12,753 nt of DNA from Nitrospinae bacterium AH_259_B05_G02_I21 (GCA_027717595.1 JALLOF010000043.1:1-12753), one strand, 5' to 3'. Shown: positions 1 to 6,768, numbered from the stretch's first letter. Translations and numbers: made by a program. Notes: generated by a model from the letters alone, not told the origin.

Positions 1-2
1 TA

Positions 3-1418
3 ATCCTGGCTCCAGGCCCCGCCTGGGCCGTGTGCGGCTCGTCCACGACGACCTCCGTTCTCGGCCTCAAGAAGATAGCCGGGGCCAAGCGGTGGTACGA
101 GTGCGTGGACGACAACCTCGACACCCTAGACACCCAGCTCGTCGTCGAGTACGTCTCATCCACCGCCACGGCCGGGGCCGCGACCACGCTCACCGACACG
201 ACCAAGAGCTGGTCCACCGATCTCTGGAAAAACAAGATCGTCAAGATAACGGGCGGGACGGGCTCGGGCCAGTCCCGCTCCATCGCCTCCAACACGGCGA
301 CCGTTCTCACCGTGGCCTCCGCCTGGGCCACCAACCCCGACGCCACCTCCACCTACAAAATCCTCGCCGGCGGTGGGGTCACCGACCACGGCCTGCTCAC
401 CGGGCTCGGCGACCCCGACCACAACGCCGTCTACTTCGCCGAGACCGAGTTCCTCAACACCTCGGCGGGCGCGGGGGACTCCGGCAAGCCGATCAAACTG
501 GACGCGGCCGGTCACGTCGATGCCACCATGGTCAATGACGCCGACATCGACCACGGCTCCATCGGCGGGCTCGGCGACGCCGACCACAACGCCGTCTACT
601 TCGCCGAGACCGAGTTCCTGAACACCTCGGCGGGCGCGGGCGACGCGGGCAAGCCCATCAAGCTGGACGCCGGCGGCAAGGTCGATGCCACCATGCTCAA
701 CGACGCCGACATAGACCACGGCTCCATCGGCGGGCTCGGCGACGCCGACCACAACGCCGTCTACTTCGCCGAGACAGAGTTCCTCAACTCCTCGGCCGGC
801 GCGGGGGACTCCGGCAAGCCGATCAAGCTCGATGCGGGTGGGCAGGTTGATGCCTCCATGCTCAATGACGCCGACGTGGACCACGGCTCCATAGGTGGCC
901 TCGCAGACGACGACCACACCCACTACCACAACGACACCAGGGGCGACGCGCGCTATGTGAAGAAGGCGGGCGACACCATGACGGGTCTGCTCGTCCTCTC
1001 AGCCGACCCGGCGGCCGCCCTGGGTGCCGCCACCAAGCAGTACGTCGACGCGGTCGGCAACATCACCGCCATCGGGTTCATCATCGACGGGGGCGGAAGT
1101 GTCATCACCGCCGGCGTCAAGGGGGACCTCCGCATCCCCTTTGGCTGCACGATCAATCGCGCCACGGCTTTGGCCGACCAGTCGGGCTCGATCGTCGTCG
1201 ACATCTGGAAGGACACCTACGCCAACTTCCCGCCCGTCGACGCCGACTCTATAACCGCCTCGGCGCCGGTCACCATCACGAGCGCCACGAAGTCGGAAGA
1301 CTCGACCCTCACCGGATGGACCACAGGCATCACCGCCGACGACATCGTGCGCTACAACGTTGACAGCGTCACCACCATCACCCGCGTCACGGTGAGCCTG
1401 AAATGCACCAAGAGCTAA
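3..1418 (+). CDS. Phage tail-fibre-like repeat protein, 5' partial
   Basis: This is probably a structural or adhesive phage protein, judged from repeat style rather than a tested function. The frame is open to the window's left edge. A GTG at 30 could start it, but the codons before it read ILAPGPAWA, which resembles the end of a signal peptide with an A-x-A cleavage site, so I annotate it as truncated. After an N-terminal segment with the tail-fibre-like pattern LGLKK...W...DDNLD come three tandem 55-residue repeats (384-878) containing DHGSIGGLGDADH and NAVYFAETEFLN. A partial fourth copy (from 879) ends in DDDHTHYH. Next come YVKKAGDTMTGLLVLS and AATKQYVDAVGN, both typical of phage fibres, and a C-terminal domain starting about GFIIDGGGSVITAGVKGDL, which I remember as frequent in environmental phage proteins. 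The stop is followed by a G-run that can serve the next gene. The phage-type assignment is fairly firm; the exact role is not. Confidence 0.75.
   Translation: MLAPGPAWAVCGSSTTTSVLGLKKIAGAKRWYECVDDNLDTLDTQLVVEYVSSTATAGAATTLTDTTKSWSTDLWKNKIVKITGGTGSGQSRSIASNTATVLTVASAWATNPDATSTYKILAGGGVTDHGLLTGLGDPDHNAVYFAETEFLNTSAGAGDSGKPIKLDAAGHVDATMVNDADIDHGSIGGLGDADHNAVYFAETEFLNTSAGAGDAGKPIKLDAGGKVDATMLNDADIDHGSIGGLGDADHNAVYFAETEFLNSSAGAGDSGKPIKLDAGGQVDASMLNDADVDHGSIGGLADDDHTHYHNDTRGDARYVKKAGDTMTGLLVLSADPAAALGAATKQYVDAVGNITAIGFIIDGGGSVITAGVKGDLRIPFGCTINRATALADQSGSIVVDIWKDTYANFPPVDADSITASAPVTITSATKSEDSTLTGWTTGITADDIVRYNVDSVTTITRVTVSLKCTKS
384..878 (+). repeat. Three tandem 165-bp coding repeats
   Basis: Units begin at 384, 549 and 714, exactly 165 bases (55 codons) apart, and a fourth broken copy begins at 879. 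Each opens with a DHG motif and carries NAVYFAETEFLN and GKPIKLDA. By my alignment units 2 and 3 differ at 5 of 55 residues and units 1 and 2 at 8 of 55, so the array is recently amplified or homogenised. It lies wholly inside the tail-fibre-like gene and keeps frame. Confidence 0.93.
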
Positions 1419-1428
1419 GGGGGCTTAG

Positions 1429-1908
1429 ATGCGTTATCTGCTGACGAAACATCTCTGGGTGCCATTTACGGTAGCTGCGGTCGTCCTGCTGGCCCTGGGC
1501 ACTCCCGCCCTGGCCCAAACGACACCCAGGGACAAGGCCGACGCGATGTGGGCGAACCTGGCCTCGCACGTCGCCGACCGCCAGGCTGCCTATCTCGCAA
1601 CCAATGGGCGCTACTTCCAGGGCATCCGCACCCACTCGCCGACCCCGGCCGATGGGGCCGTGGGCGCGCCCGACCCATCAAGGAAACCCACCGACCAGGT
1701 CGAGGACTGGACCGGGGCCGGCTTCACCCTACCCGCCTCGATGCCGGCCGCCTTGGCGGTTCACGTCTACGACGGCCCGGCCGGCAAGGGCTACACCGCC
1801 ATCTTCGAGGTGGTAGTGGCGGGCAAGAGGTGGCGGCGCGCCGAATCCTTCGGCCCAGAGGCGGCTTGGCGCACCCACGCCTGGGTGGAGATAAGGGGGG
1901 GCCCGTAG
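1429..1908 (+). CDS. Small exported protein of unknown function, phage-associated
   Basis: A 159-residue protein that I cannot assign to a named family. It has a clear Sec signal peptide: a basic N-terminus (MRYLLTKHLW), a hydrophobic stretch over about residues 11-24, and a likely cleavage after ALA at residue 29. The mature part has no further membrane segment. It contains the stretches RQAAYLATNGRYFQGIRTHS and PSRKPTDQVEDW and several tryptophans, and ends in WVEIRGGP. The ATG is preceded by a G-rich Shine-Dalgarno run that begins right after the upstream stop codon. Its own stop TAG abuts the ATG of the following LamG gene with no gap, so the genes should be co-transcribed and probably translationally coupled. 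Position between a fibre-like and a LamG protein suggests an accessory surface or particle protein; this is inference. Confidence 0.7.
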   Translation: MRYLLTKHLWVPFTVAAVVLLALGTPALAQTTPRDKADAMWANLASHVADRQAAYLATNGRYFQGIRTHSPTPADGAVGAPDPSRKPTDQVEDWTGAGFTLPASMPAALAVHVYDGPAGKGYTAIFEVVVAGKRWRRAESFGPEAAWRTHAWVEIRGGP

Positions 1909-2694
1909 ATGCGTAAGCTTCTCATAGCACTCCTGGCGGGCGTTATTATCCTGTCCGCCGCCCCGCCCGTCCAGGCCTTTGACCTCACCAATCTCAAAGG
2001 CCACTGGCGGCTCAACGAGGCCTCCGGCACCCGGGTTGACGCCCACAGCACCAACGACCTGACCGACAACAACACCGTCACCCAGGCGGCGGGCAAGATC
2101 GGCAACGCCGCACAGTTCACAAGGGCCAACAGCGAGTATCTCAGCCGTGCAGACAACGCCGACCTCTCGCTCGGCGCCGACCAGGACTTCACGATTACCG
2201 CCTGGGTCTACCTCGACATCAAGACGGTTAATCTTTCCGTAATTGCCAAAAGGGCTGGGGGCGCAAATACTGTTGAGTACCAGATCAAGTACGAGACCAC
2301 GCCGGATAGGCTTATGCTTAAAATATCCGATGGCGCTTCAAATCAGACTGAAAATGCGGATAATTTCGGTGCCGTTTCAACGGGGGCGTGGATTTTCGTC
2401 GTCGCATGGCACGACGCGACGGCCGACACAATCAACATCCAGGTCAATAACGGGACGGTGGACTCGGCGGCGTGGGCTAACGGGACGCAGGATACGGGGA
2501 ACGCTTTCCTCATCGGAGCCGAGAACTCGCCCAGCCCGGAGAATCATTGGGACGGCCGCATCGACTCTCCGAGCTTCTTTAAGCGGGTGCTCACGGCTCA
2601 GGAGCGGACCGACTTGTGGAGCGGCGGCAACGGCATCGACTACCCCTTCACCCCGGCGGCCGCGAAGCGCGCCTTCGGCGTGATCATCTACTAG
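1909..2694 (+). CDS. Exported LamG (concanavalin A-like lectin) domain protein
   Basis: A 261-residue protein with a signal peptide (MRKLLIALLAGVIILSAAPPVQA, cleavage near residue 23) followed by one LamG-like jelly-roll domain over about residues 25-240. Family hallmarks are GHWRLNEASG, the GKIGNAAQF and YLSRADNADLSLG stretches, FTITAWVYLD, the inner strand ...NIQVNNGTV and the closing RIDSPSFFKRVLTAQER...LWSGGNG. Such domains bind carbohydrate or other surface ligands and are common in phage tail or head-decoration proteins. The ATG follows a G-run Shine-Dalgarno site and directly abuts the previous stop. The middle of the gene (about 2221-2400) is only about 48 % GC by my count, against clearly GC-richer flanks, which suggests a mosaic origin. 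The fold is well supported; the ligand is unknown. Confidence 0.8.
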   Translation: MRKLLIALLAGVIILSAAPPVQAFDLTNLKGHWRLNEASGTRVDAHSTNDLTDNNTVTQAAGKIGNAAQFTRANSEYLSRADNADLSLGADQDFTITAWVYLDIKTVNLSVIAKRAGGANTVEYQIKYETTPDRLMLKISDGASNQTENADNFGAVSTGAWIFVVAWHDATADTINIQVNNGTVDSAAWANGTQDTGNAFLIGAENSPSPENHWDGRIDSPSFFKRVLTAQERTDLWSGGNGIDYPFTPAAAKRAFGVIIY

Positions 2695-2716
2695 GGGGGT
2701 TGTGGTGAGCAGCAGG

Positions 2717-2847
2717 CTACCTCGGCGGTAGAGAGGAGGAGCGGACGGGGAAGTTTAGCCCTTCCCCATCGACCCGTGGCTAATACGGGCCACCGACAGC
2801 GTCGGTCACTCCCCCACGTCGCACGGAGGCGACCGGGAGAGTCTACC
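2717..2847 (+). ncRNA. Candidate structured RNA with multiple hairpins upstream of dam
   Basis: This non-coding stretch can fold into an unusual number of simple helices. They are GGGGAAG (2747-2753) with CTTCCCC (2761-2767), CCCGT (2773-2777) with ACGGG (2785-2789), ACCGAC (2792-2797) with GTCGGT (2801-2806), and CTCCC (2809-2813) with GGGAG (2835-2839) enclosing GTCGC (2818-2822) and GCGAC (2829-2833). GGTAGA (2727-2732) can close the whole set with TCTACC (2842-2847), or its GGTAG can instead pair with CTACC at 2717-2721. No known RNA family is recognised and no T-run follows. GC-rich DNA makes chance hairpins common, so this is only a candidate. Confidence 0.35.
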
Positions 2848-2870
2848 ACGCTGGGAGAAGGGCTGGAGGC

Positions 2871-3629
2871 TTGAAGAACTCCCCCATCAGATGGGTCGGC
2901 GGCAAGAGCCGGCTTAGGAAGACGATACTTGAGCGGATTCCAGAACATCAATGCTACGTTGAGGTCTTCGGTGGGGCGGCCTGGGTGCTATTCGCCAAGG
3001 AGCCCTCGCCAGCTGAAGTCTACAACGACGTGGACGGGGAGCTCGTCAACCTGTTCCGAATCATACAGCGGCGGCCGGAGGAGTTCCTCGAGGCCTTCAA
3101 GCTCATGCTTCACAGCCGCCAGACGTTCGATAGCTTCATTGCAACCGATCCCTACTGGCTGGATGAGGTCACAAGGGCGATCAGGTATTACTATCTCATC
3201 AAATCGTCATTTGGCGGCCGCATGGTGCATTACGGGACCGCGACCACCAGAAGGCGGTTCATCAATATGGAGTCGATTCGAGAGACCGTCTACGGGGCCC
3301 ACCAGAGGCTCGAGCACGTCCAGGTCGAGCAGCTCACCTACGAGCTCTGCCTCGAGAGGTATGACAGGCCGCACACCTTCCTCTATCTCGACCCGCCGTA
3401 CTGGGAAGACGAGGCCTACCGGTACAAGCTCGGAACCGGGAGACATCAAGACCTTCGAGAACATCTCGCCGCACTCGATGGCCGATGGCTTCTCAGCTAT
3501 AACAATCACCCTGAAGTCCGAAGGATGTATAAAGGCTTCAGGATTGAGGAGGTCAAGACGATGTATCAGCTCGGCAGCAAGGTTGGCCGTGCCAAGCCAG
3601 TCAAAGAGCTGCTTATCAGGAATTACTAG
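2871..3629 (+). CDS. dam: D12-class DNA adenine N6-methyltransferase (Dam-like)
   Basis: Transfers a methyl group from S-adenosylmethionine to the N6 of adenine in a short DNA target, probably protecting phage DNA or altering host regulation. At 252 residues it is a normal length for the Dam/D12 family. WVGGKSRL (residues 8-15) is the family N-terminal SAM motif, EVFGGAAWVLF (31-41) the FxGG motif and YNDVDGELVNLF (51-62) the conserved acidic segment. LDPPYW (173-178) is catalytic motif IV, and SYNNH (209-213) follows. The TTG start leaves seven residues before the WVGGK motif, as expected; GGAGG lies too close to it, but AAGGG about ten bases upstream can serve as ribosome binding site. No cognate restriction nuclease is next to it, so it is an orphan methylase, typical of phages. 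Target sequence cannot be read from the gene; GATC is only the default guess. Confidence 0.9.
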   Translation: MKNSPIRWVGGKSRLRKTILERIPEHQCYVEVFGGAAWVLFAKEPSPAEVYNDVDGELVNLFRIIQRRPEEFLEAFKLMLHSRQTFDSFIATDPYWLDEVTRAIRYYYLIKSSFGGRMVHYGTATTRRRFINMESIRETVYGAHQRLEHVQVEQLTYELCLERYDRPHTFLYLDPPYWEDEAYRYKLGTGRHQDLREHLAALDGRWLLSYNNHPEVRRMYKGFRIEEVKTMYQLGSKVGRAKPVKELLIRNY

Positions 3630-3685
3630 GGGGTGATCTACCAGGCGCAGCGCACCTGATCCGCCGCCGGCAAAGCAGCCAAACT

Positions 3686-3716
3686 CCAGGGCCCCCGCTT
3701 GCCCTGGCGGGTTTTT
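3686..3716 (+). terminator. Intrinsic terminator after the methyltransferase gene
   Basis: CCCGC (3694-3698) pairs with GCGGG (3707-3711) and is followed directly by TTTTT (3712-3716). An overlapping alternative stem, CCAGGGC (3686-3692) with GCCCTGG (3701-3707), may compete. The element ends + strand transcription of the phage-type module just before the convergent pan operon. On the - strand no T-run follows, so it is probably one-directional. Confidence 0.7.
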
Positions 3717-3762
3717 CGCATTTCAACCGACCATTTCTCGCATTTCTAGCGACGCATTACAG

Positions 3763-4122
3763 CTAGATGACCGAGACCCGCTCGGGCCGGTTGGCCTCGT
3801 CAAGGACTACCACCTTTGGGGTGTGGCCGCGGGCGTCTTCGTCGCGCACGGGCCGGTAGGCGCAGACGATGATTCGGTCGCCGACCGAGGCCCGGTGCGC
3901 GGCGGCCCCGTTGATGCAGATGGTTCCGCTTCCGCCCTCGCCCTCGATGGCGTAGGTGGTGAAGCGTTCGCCGTTGGTGATGTTGTAGACCTCAACCTGC
4001 TCGTAGGGCAGGATGTCCACCGCGGCCATGAGGTCGGCGTCAACGGTGATCGAGCCCTCGTAGTCGCGGTTGGCCTCGGTCACAACCGCCCGGTGAAGCT
4101 TGGACTTGAGCATCAGGCGCAT
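3763..4122 (-). CDS. panD: Aspartate 1-decarboxylase precursor
   Basis: Converts L-aspartate to beta-alanine, one of the two halves of pantothenate. The 119-residue protein has the usual length and is made as a proenzyme that cleaves itself at a Gly-Ser bond to create a pyruvoyl group. The site is YEGSITVD, with cleavage between G23 and S24. Other conserved features are [14 protein letters not shown] near the N-terminus, [20 protein letters not shown] (residues about 40-59) and [14 protein letters not shown]. The ATG at 4122 has a strong Shine-Dalgarno GGAGGGAG nine to ten bases upstream, about 20 bases after the panC stop, so it is the third gene of panBCD. It is convergent with the phage-type methyltransferase gene. 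All key elements for autoprocessing are visible. A second in-frame ATG three codons downstream is possible but less likely. Confidence 0.97.
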   Translation of the reverse strand: MRLMLKSKLHRAVVTEANRDYEGSITVDADLMAAVDILPYEQVEVYNITNGERFTTYAIEGEGGSGTICINGAAAHRASVGDRIIVCAYRPVRDEDARGHTPKVVVLDEANRPERVSVI

Positions 4123-4142
4123 GGGTTTTCTCTCCCTCCATC

Positions 4143-5021
4143 CTATGGCGACGCCGGGGGGGCGACGACGGTGTTGTCAATGAGGCGGGCCCGGCCCACC
4201 TTGACAGCGAGTACGACCAGGACCGGTCCGTCCACGGTCGTTTTGTGCGCCATGGTCTCGGGGTCGGCCACCGAGACGTAGTCTATCGTGCACGGCCCCG
4301 CCGACTCGATCTCTTTTCGGAGCCTCTCCACAATCGCCAGGGCACCGCGCTCGCCGTCGGCAATCATCCGGCGGGCGACATCCAACGACCGGCTTAAGCT
4401 CAAGGCCGTCTTGCGCTCATCGGCCGACAGGTACATGTTGCGGCTGCTCATGGCAAGCCCGTCTTCCTCCCGGACGATGGGCACCCCCACAATCTCGATA
4501 TCGAAGTGAAGGTCGGCCGCCATGCGACGAATAACCGCGAGCTGCTGGAAGTCCTTCTCGCCGAAGACGGCCACGTGGGGCCTCACCGCCTGGAAAAGCT
4601 TGGCCACCACGGTGGCGACCCCCCGGAAGTGCCCCGGCCGGCTCGGCCCGCACAGGGTTTCGGTCAGCTCCTCGACCTCCACGGAGGTAGCGTAGCCCAC
4701 CGGGTACATCTCGCCGGCCGATGGGTGGAAGAGCACGTCCAGCCCGATCCCCTCGGCGGCTTTGAGGTCCGCTTCGAGGTCGCGGGGATAGGCGTCGTAA
4801 TCCTCGCCGGGGCCGAACTGCGTGGGGTTCACAAAGAGGCTCACCACGAGCCGGTCCGCCCGCCGCCGACCCTCGCGCATGAGGCTGAGGTGAGCTTCGT
4901 GGAAGGCCCCCATCGTCGGCACCAGCGCGATCGTCTCGCCCGCCGAGCGCCACGCATCAGAGCGGGCCTGCATGGAACGGACCGTCTCGATGATCTCCAC
5001 AGCCACAGCCGGCGCCCTCAT
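4143..5021 (-). CDS. panC: Pantothenate synthetase (pantoate-beta-alanine ligase)
   Basis: Condenses pantoate with beta-alanine using ATP, releasing AMP and pyrophosphate, in the cytoplasm; it is the last step of pantothenate synthesis. The 292-residue protein has the family's usual length. Motifs in order are [15 protein letters not shown] (residues 33-47, the HIGH-type nucleotide-binding region), [19 protein letters not shown] (63-81), [10 protein letters not shown] (130-139), FGEKDFQQ (153-160) and MSSRNMYLS (191-199, the KMSKS-like loop). One oddity is that the HxGH signature reads HEAH: the glycine at residue 43 is alanine (codon GCT). The start ATG at 5021 overlaps the panB stop in an ATGA, so the two are translationally coupled. 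The final 15 or so residues after RLIDNTV are a short variable tail. Confidence 0.97.
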   Translation of the reverse strand: MRAPAVAVEIIETVRSMQARSDAWRSAGETIALVPTMGAFHEAHLSLMREGRRRADRLVVSLFVNPTQFGPGEDYDAYPRDLEADLKAAEGIGLDVLFHPSAGEMYPVGYATSVEVEELTETLCGPSRPGHFRGVATVVAKLFQAVRPHVAVFGEKDFQQLAVIRRMAADLHFDIEIVGVPIVREEDGLAMSSRNMYLSADERKTALSLSRSLDVARRMIADGERGALAIVERLRKEIESAGPCTIDYVSVADPETMAHKTTVDGPVLVVLAVKVGRARLIDNTVVAPPASP

Positions 5022-5827
5022 TCGTAGCTGTGCTCGCGGTCGGGAAAGCGTCCGGCCTCGACGTCGGCGCGGAAGCGCTCGACCGCTTCAGTAATGACCG
5101 TGTTGAGATCGGCGTAAGCCTTGGCGAACTTCGGGGCGAAGCCCTCGAAGCAGCCGAGCAGATCGTGGTAGACGAGCACCTGGCCGTCGCAGTACGGCCC
5201 GGCGCCGATGCCGATCGAGGGAATCCGGATCGCTTCGGTGATGCGGCTCGCGAGCTTCACCGGCATGCCCTCGAGCACGACGGCGAAGGCTCCGGCGGCT
5301 TCGAGCGATGCGGCGTCACGGAGCAGCTGGCTTTCGGCCTCGCTGGAGCGGCCCTGGACGCGGTAGCCGCCGAAGGCATGGACGCTCTGGGGTGTGAGCC
5401 CGATGTGGCCCATCACGGGGATGCCGGCGGCGACGATACGGGCGACGGTCGCGGCCACCGTCTGGCCCCCCTCGAGCTTGACCGCCTCTGCGCCCCCTTC
5501 CTGGATGAAGCGTACGGCGTTTCGCACAGCCTCGTCGGCCGAGGCCTGATATGCCCCGAAGGGCATGTCTCCCACCACGAGGGCCCGTGGGCGGGCCCGA
5601 GCCACGGCCCGGGTGTGGTGGAGCATCTCGTCCATCGTCACCTGGGTCGTATGCTCGTATCCCAGCACGACCATCCCAAGGCTGTCGCCGACGAGAATGA
5701 CGTCGATCCCGGCACGGTCCACCAGGCGGGCCCCCGGAAAATCGTAGGCCGTCACCATGGTGATTTTCTCGCCGGCGGCCTTCTTGGCCACCACCCGCGG
5801 GACGGTCATCTTCTTGCGTTCAGTCAT
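5018..5827 (-). CDS. panB: 3-methyl-2-oxobutanoate hydroxymethyltransferase
   Basis: Transfers a hydroxymethyl group from 5,10-methylenetetrahydrofolate to 2-oxoisovalerate to give ketopantoate, the first committed step to pantothenate. I chose the ATG at 5827 (269 residues) because a GAGGGGAGG Shine-Dalgarno site lies just upstream and the family N-terminus (TVPRVVAKKAAGEKITMVTA) begins right after it. A longer in-frame reading would run through the terminator hairpin. Conserved features are VTAYDF (25-30), ILVGDSLG (44-51) with metal-binding D48, GDMPFG (86-91) with D87, VKLEGG (116-121) with E119, MGHIGLTPQS (139-148), VVLEGMP (183-189) with the catalytic glutamate E186, and SIGIGAG (204-210). 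First gene of panBCD. panE for the next reduction is not in the window. Confidence 0.96.
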   Translation of the reverse strand: MTERKKMTVPRVVAKKAAGEKITMVTAYDFPGARLVDRAGIDVILVGDSLGMVVLGYEHTTQVTMDEMLHHTRAVARARPRALVVGDMPFGAYQASADEAVRNAVRFIQEGGAEAVKLEGGQTVAATVARIVAAGIPVMGHIGLTPQSVHAFGGYRVQGRSSEAESQLLRDAASLEAAGAFAVVLEGMPVKLASRITEAIRIPSIGIGAGPYCDGQVLVYHDLLGCFEGFAPKFAKAYADLNTVITEAVERFRADVEAGRFPDREHSYE

Positions 5828-6048
5828 CTCTTCCTCCCCTCTCCGCCTCCGGGGCCGGCAGACCGGAAAAGAAAAAACCTTCCGGCCGAGCCGGAAGGTT
5901 CGAGTCTGCGCAGATTCGAGAGCCCTTAGGCGCCACGTCGGCCGCATTGTCCGGGCTGGGCTTCCCCTCTCTTAGGAAATAACCCTCCCGGCGGCTACCC
6001 GATGACGCTTAGGGTACTGCACCCCGTGGCTTCCGTCTCGGTCCTGCT
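5828..6048 (-). promoter_or_regulatory. 221-base panB leader with stacked hairpins
   Basis: Between the kinase stop and panB there is no gene. In - strand order it holds three elements. First is a small hairpin GGGGT/ACCCT (about 6026-6012). Second is a larger imperfect stem in which CCGGG (5991-5987) pairs with CCCGG (5955-5951), extended by GCCG/CGGC across a one-sided bulge. Third is a hairpin CGAATCT/AGACTCG (about 5917-5900) immediately before the terminator. A conserved 'pan' RNA motif is known in front of pan genes in several phyla; this leader may hold it or another regulator, but I cannot confirm a match by eye. Confidence 0.4.
5862..5902 (-). terminator. Strong terminator in the panB leader, candidate attenuator
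   Basis: On the - strand AACCTTCCGGC (5902-5892) pairs perfectly over 11 bp with GCCGGAAGGTT (5888-5878) around a three-base loop, and the stem runs into a tract of six to seven Ts broken by one C and then four more Ts. It ends only about 45 bases before the panB ATG. The 3' arm CCGGAA could instead pair with TTCCGG at 5867-5862, just after the T-tract. The hairpin may end the kinase transcript, but its place suggests it controls entry into panBCD. Confidence 0.75.
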
Positions 6049-6690
6049 TCAGGATCCAAGCGGTACGAAGTAGGCGGTTCCCTTCGCGTGAGTCTCTATT
6101 TTTTTGGCGAGCCTTTCGAAATCCTCCGCGTTGTGGACAAAATCGACTTCGTTCGTGTTGACTACGAGCAACGGCGTCGCCCGGTAGTGAAAAAAGAAGT
6201 CGTTGTACGCCCCGACGAGCTTTTCCAGATAGTCCGGGTCGAAGTTCCTCTCGTACACGACCCCGCGCTGGGCGATCCGCTCGAGCAAGACCTCGGTGGA
6301 GGCCTGGAGGAAGATCACCAGGTCGGGCTCGGTGAGCCGGCCCCGCAGGAGGTTGTAGACCTCCGCGTAGAGGATGAACTCCGCTTCGTCCAAGGTCAGC
6401 GTGGCGAAGATGCGATCCTTGACGAAGAGGTAGTCGGCGACCGTCACCCGGTCAAAGAGCTCGTGCTGGGCCATCTCCTGCTGCTGCCGGTAGCGGCTCA
6501 GCAGGAAGAAGAGCTGGGTCTGGAAGGCGAAGCGTTCCGGCTCGCGGTAGAAGTCGACGAGAAAGGGGTTAGCCTCGACCCGCTCCAGAACCAGCCTGCC
6601 ACCCAAGCGCTCGGCGAGCCGAGTGGCGAGGGAGGTTTTGCCCACCCCTATGGGCCCCTCGATCGCCAGGTAGCGGGCACGGTTCGCCAT
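6049..6690 (-). CDS. Deoxynucleoside kinase (deoxyadenosine/deoxyguanosine kinase family)
   Basis: Phosphorylates a deoxynucleoside to its monophosphate in the salvage pathway, using ATP. The protein is 213 residues from the ATG at 6690, which has GGAG five bases upstream. A GTG 24 bases earlier is in frame but lacks a good ribosome binding site. Features are the P-loop GPIGVGKTS (residues 12-20), ANPFL (about 40-44), FQTQLFFLLSRYRQQQ (56-71), the family signature DYLFVKDRIFA (86-96) where the DR is typical, the strand VIFLQAS, and a lid segment ERIAQRG...YERNFDPDYL (about 137-155). Preferred substrate cannot be fixed from sequence; related bacterial enzymes act mainly on purine deoxynucleosides. 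It ends 221 bases before panB, and a predicted promoter lies directly upstream. Confidence 0.88.
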   Translation of the reverse strand: MANRARYLAIEGPIGVGKTSLATRLAERLGGRLVLERVEANPFLVDFYREPERFAFQTQLFFLLSRYRQQQEMAQHELFDRVTVADYLFVKDRIFATLTLDEAEFILYAEVYNLLRGRLTEPDLVIFLQASTEVLLERIAQRGVVYERNFDPDYLEKLVGAYNDFFFHYRATPLLVVNTNEVDFVHNAEDFERLAKKIETHAKGTAYFVPLGS

Positions 6691-6726
6691 CCACGCTCCA
6701 GGATTCGCTGGCACTCGTGAAAGGCC

Positions 6727-6755
6727 AGTTTACCGAGCCCCTGGGGGGAAGTCAA
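6727..6755 (-). promoter_or_regulatory. Predicted sigma-70-type promoter for the deoxynucleoside kinase
   Basis: On the - strand TTGACT (6755-6750) is followed after exactly 17 bases by TAAACT (6732-6727). That is five of six matches to the -35 consensus and four of six to the -10. Transcription would start near 6720, giving a leader of about 30 bases before the kinase ATG at 6690. It lies just downstream of the BtuF-like gene's stop. Confidence 0.5.
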
Positions 6756-6768
6756 GCGCGGCTCACGG

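Noticed and set aside
384-920. CRISPR array
   Set aside because: The repeats are 165 bases, contiguous, in frame and protein-coding, with no spacers.
156-929. Long 257-codon open frame on the - strand opposite the fibre-like repeats
   Set aside because: It is low-complexity, dominated by V and G, and mirrors the repeats of the + strand gene; it is an antisense shadow in GC-rich DNA.
3633-3659. 8-codon frame (GTG) after the methyltransferase
   Set aside because: Too short, no partner gene downstream, and it leads directly into the terminator.
3716-3746. 9-base direct repeat TCGCATTTC as a phage attachment core
   Set aside because: Both copies lie on the same side of the module and only 22 bases apart, so they cannot be attL and attR.
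5895-5922. tRNA-like T-arm (GGTTCGAGTC) on the + strand
   Set aside because: No cloverleaf can be drawn; the bases belong to the terminator hairpin and its neighbour.
5030-5929. 299-codon + strand frame opposite panB
   Set aside because: panB on the other strand is unmistakable over the whole stretch, and the + frame has no recognisable domain.
5708-5947. Longer panB start giving 309 residues
   Set aside because: The extra 40 residues would be read through the terminator hairpin and T-tract, are arginine-rich and unlike the family; the ATG at 5827 has a strong ribosome site.
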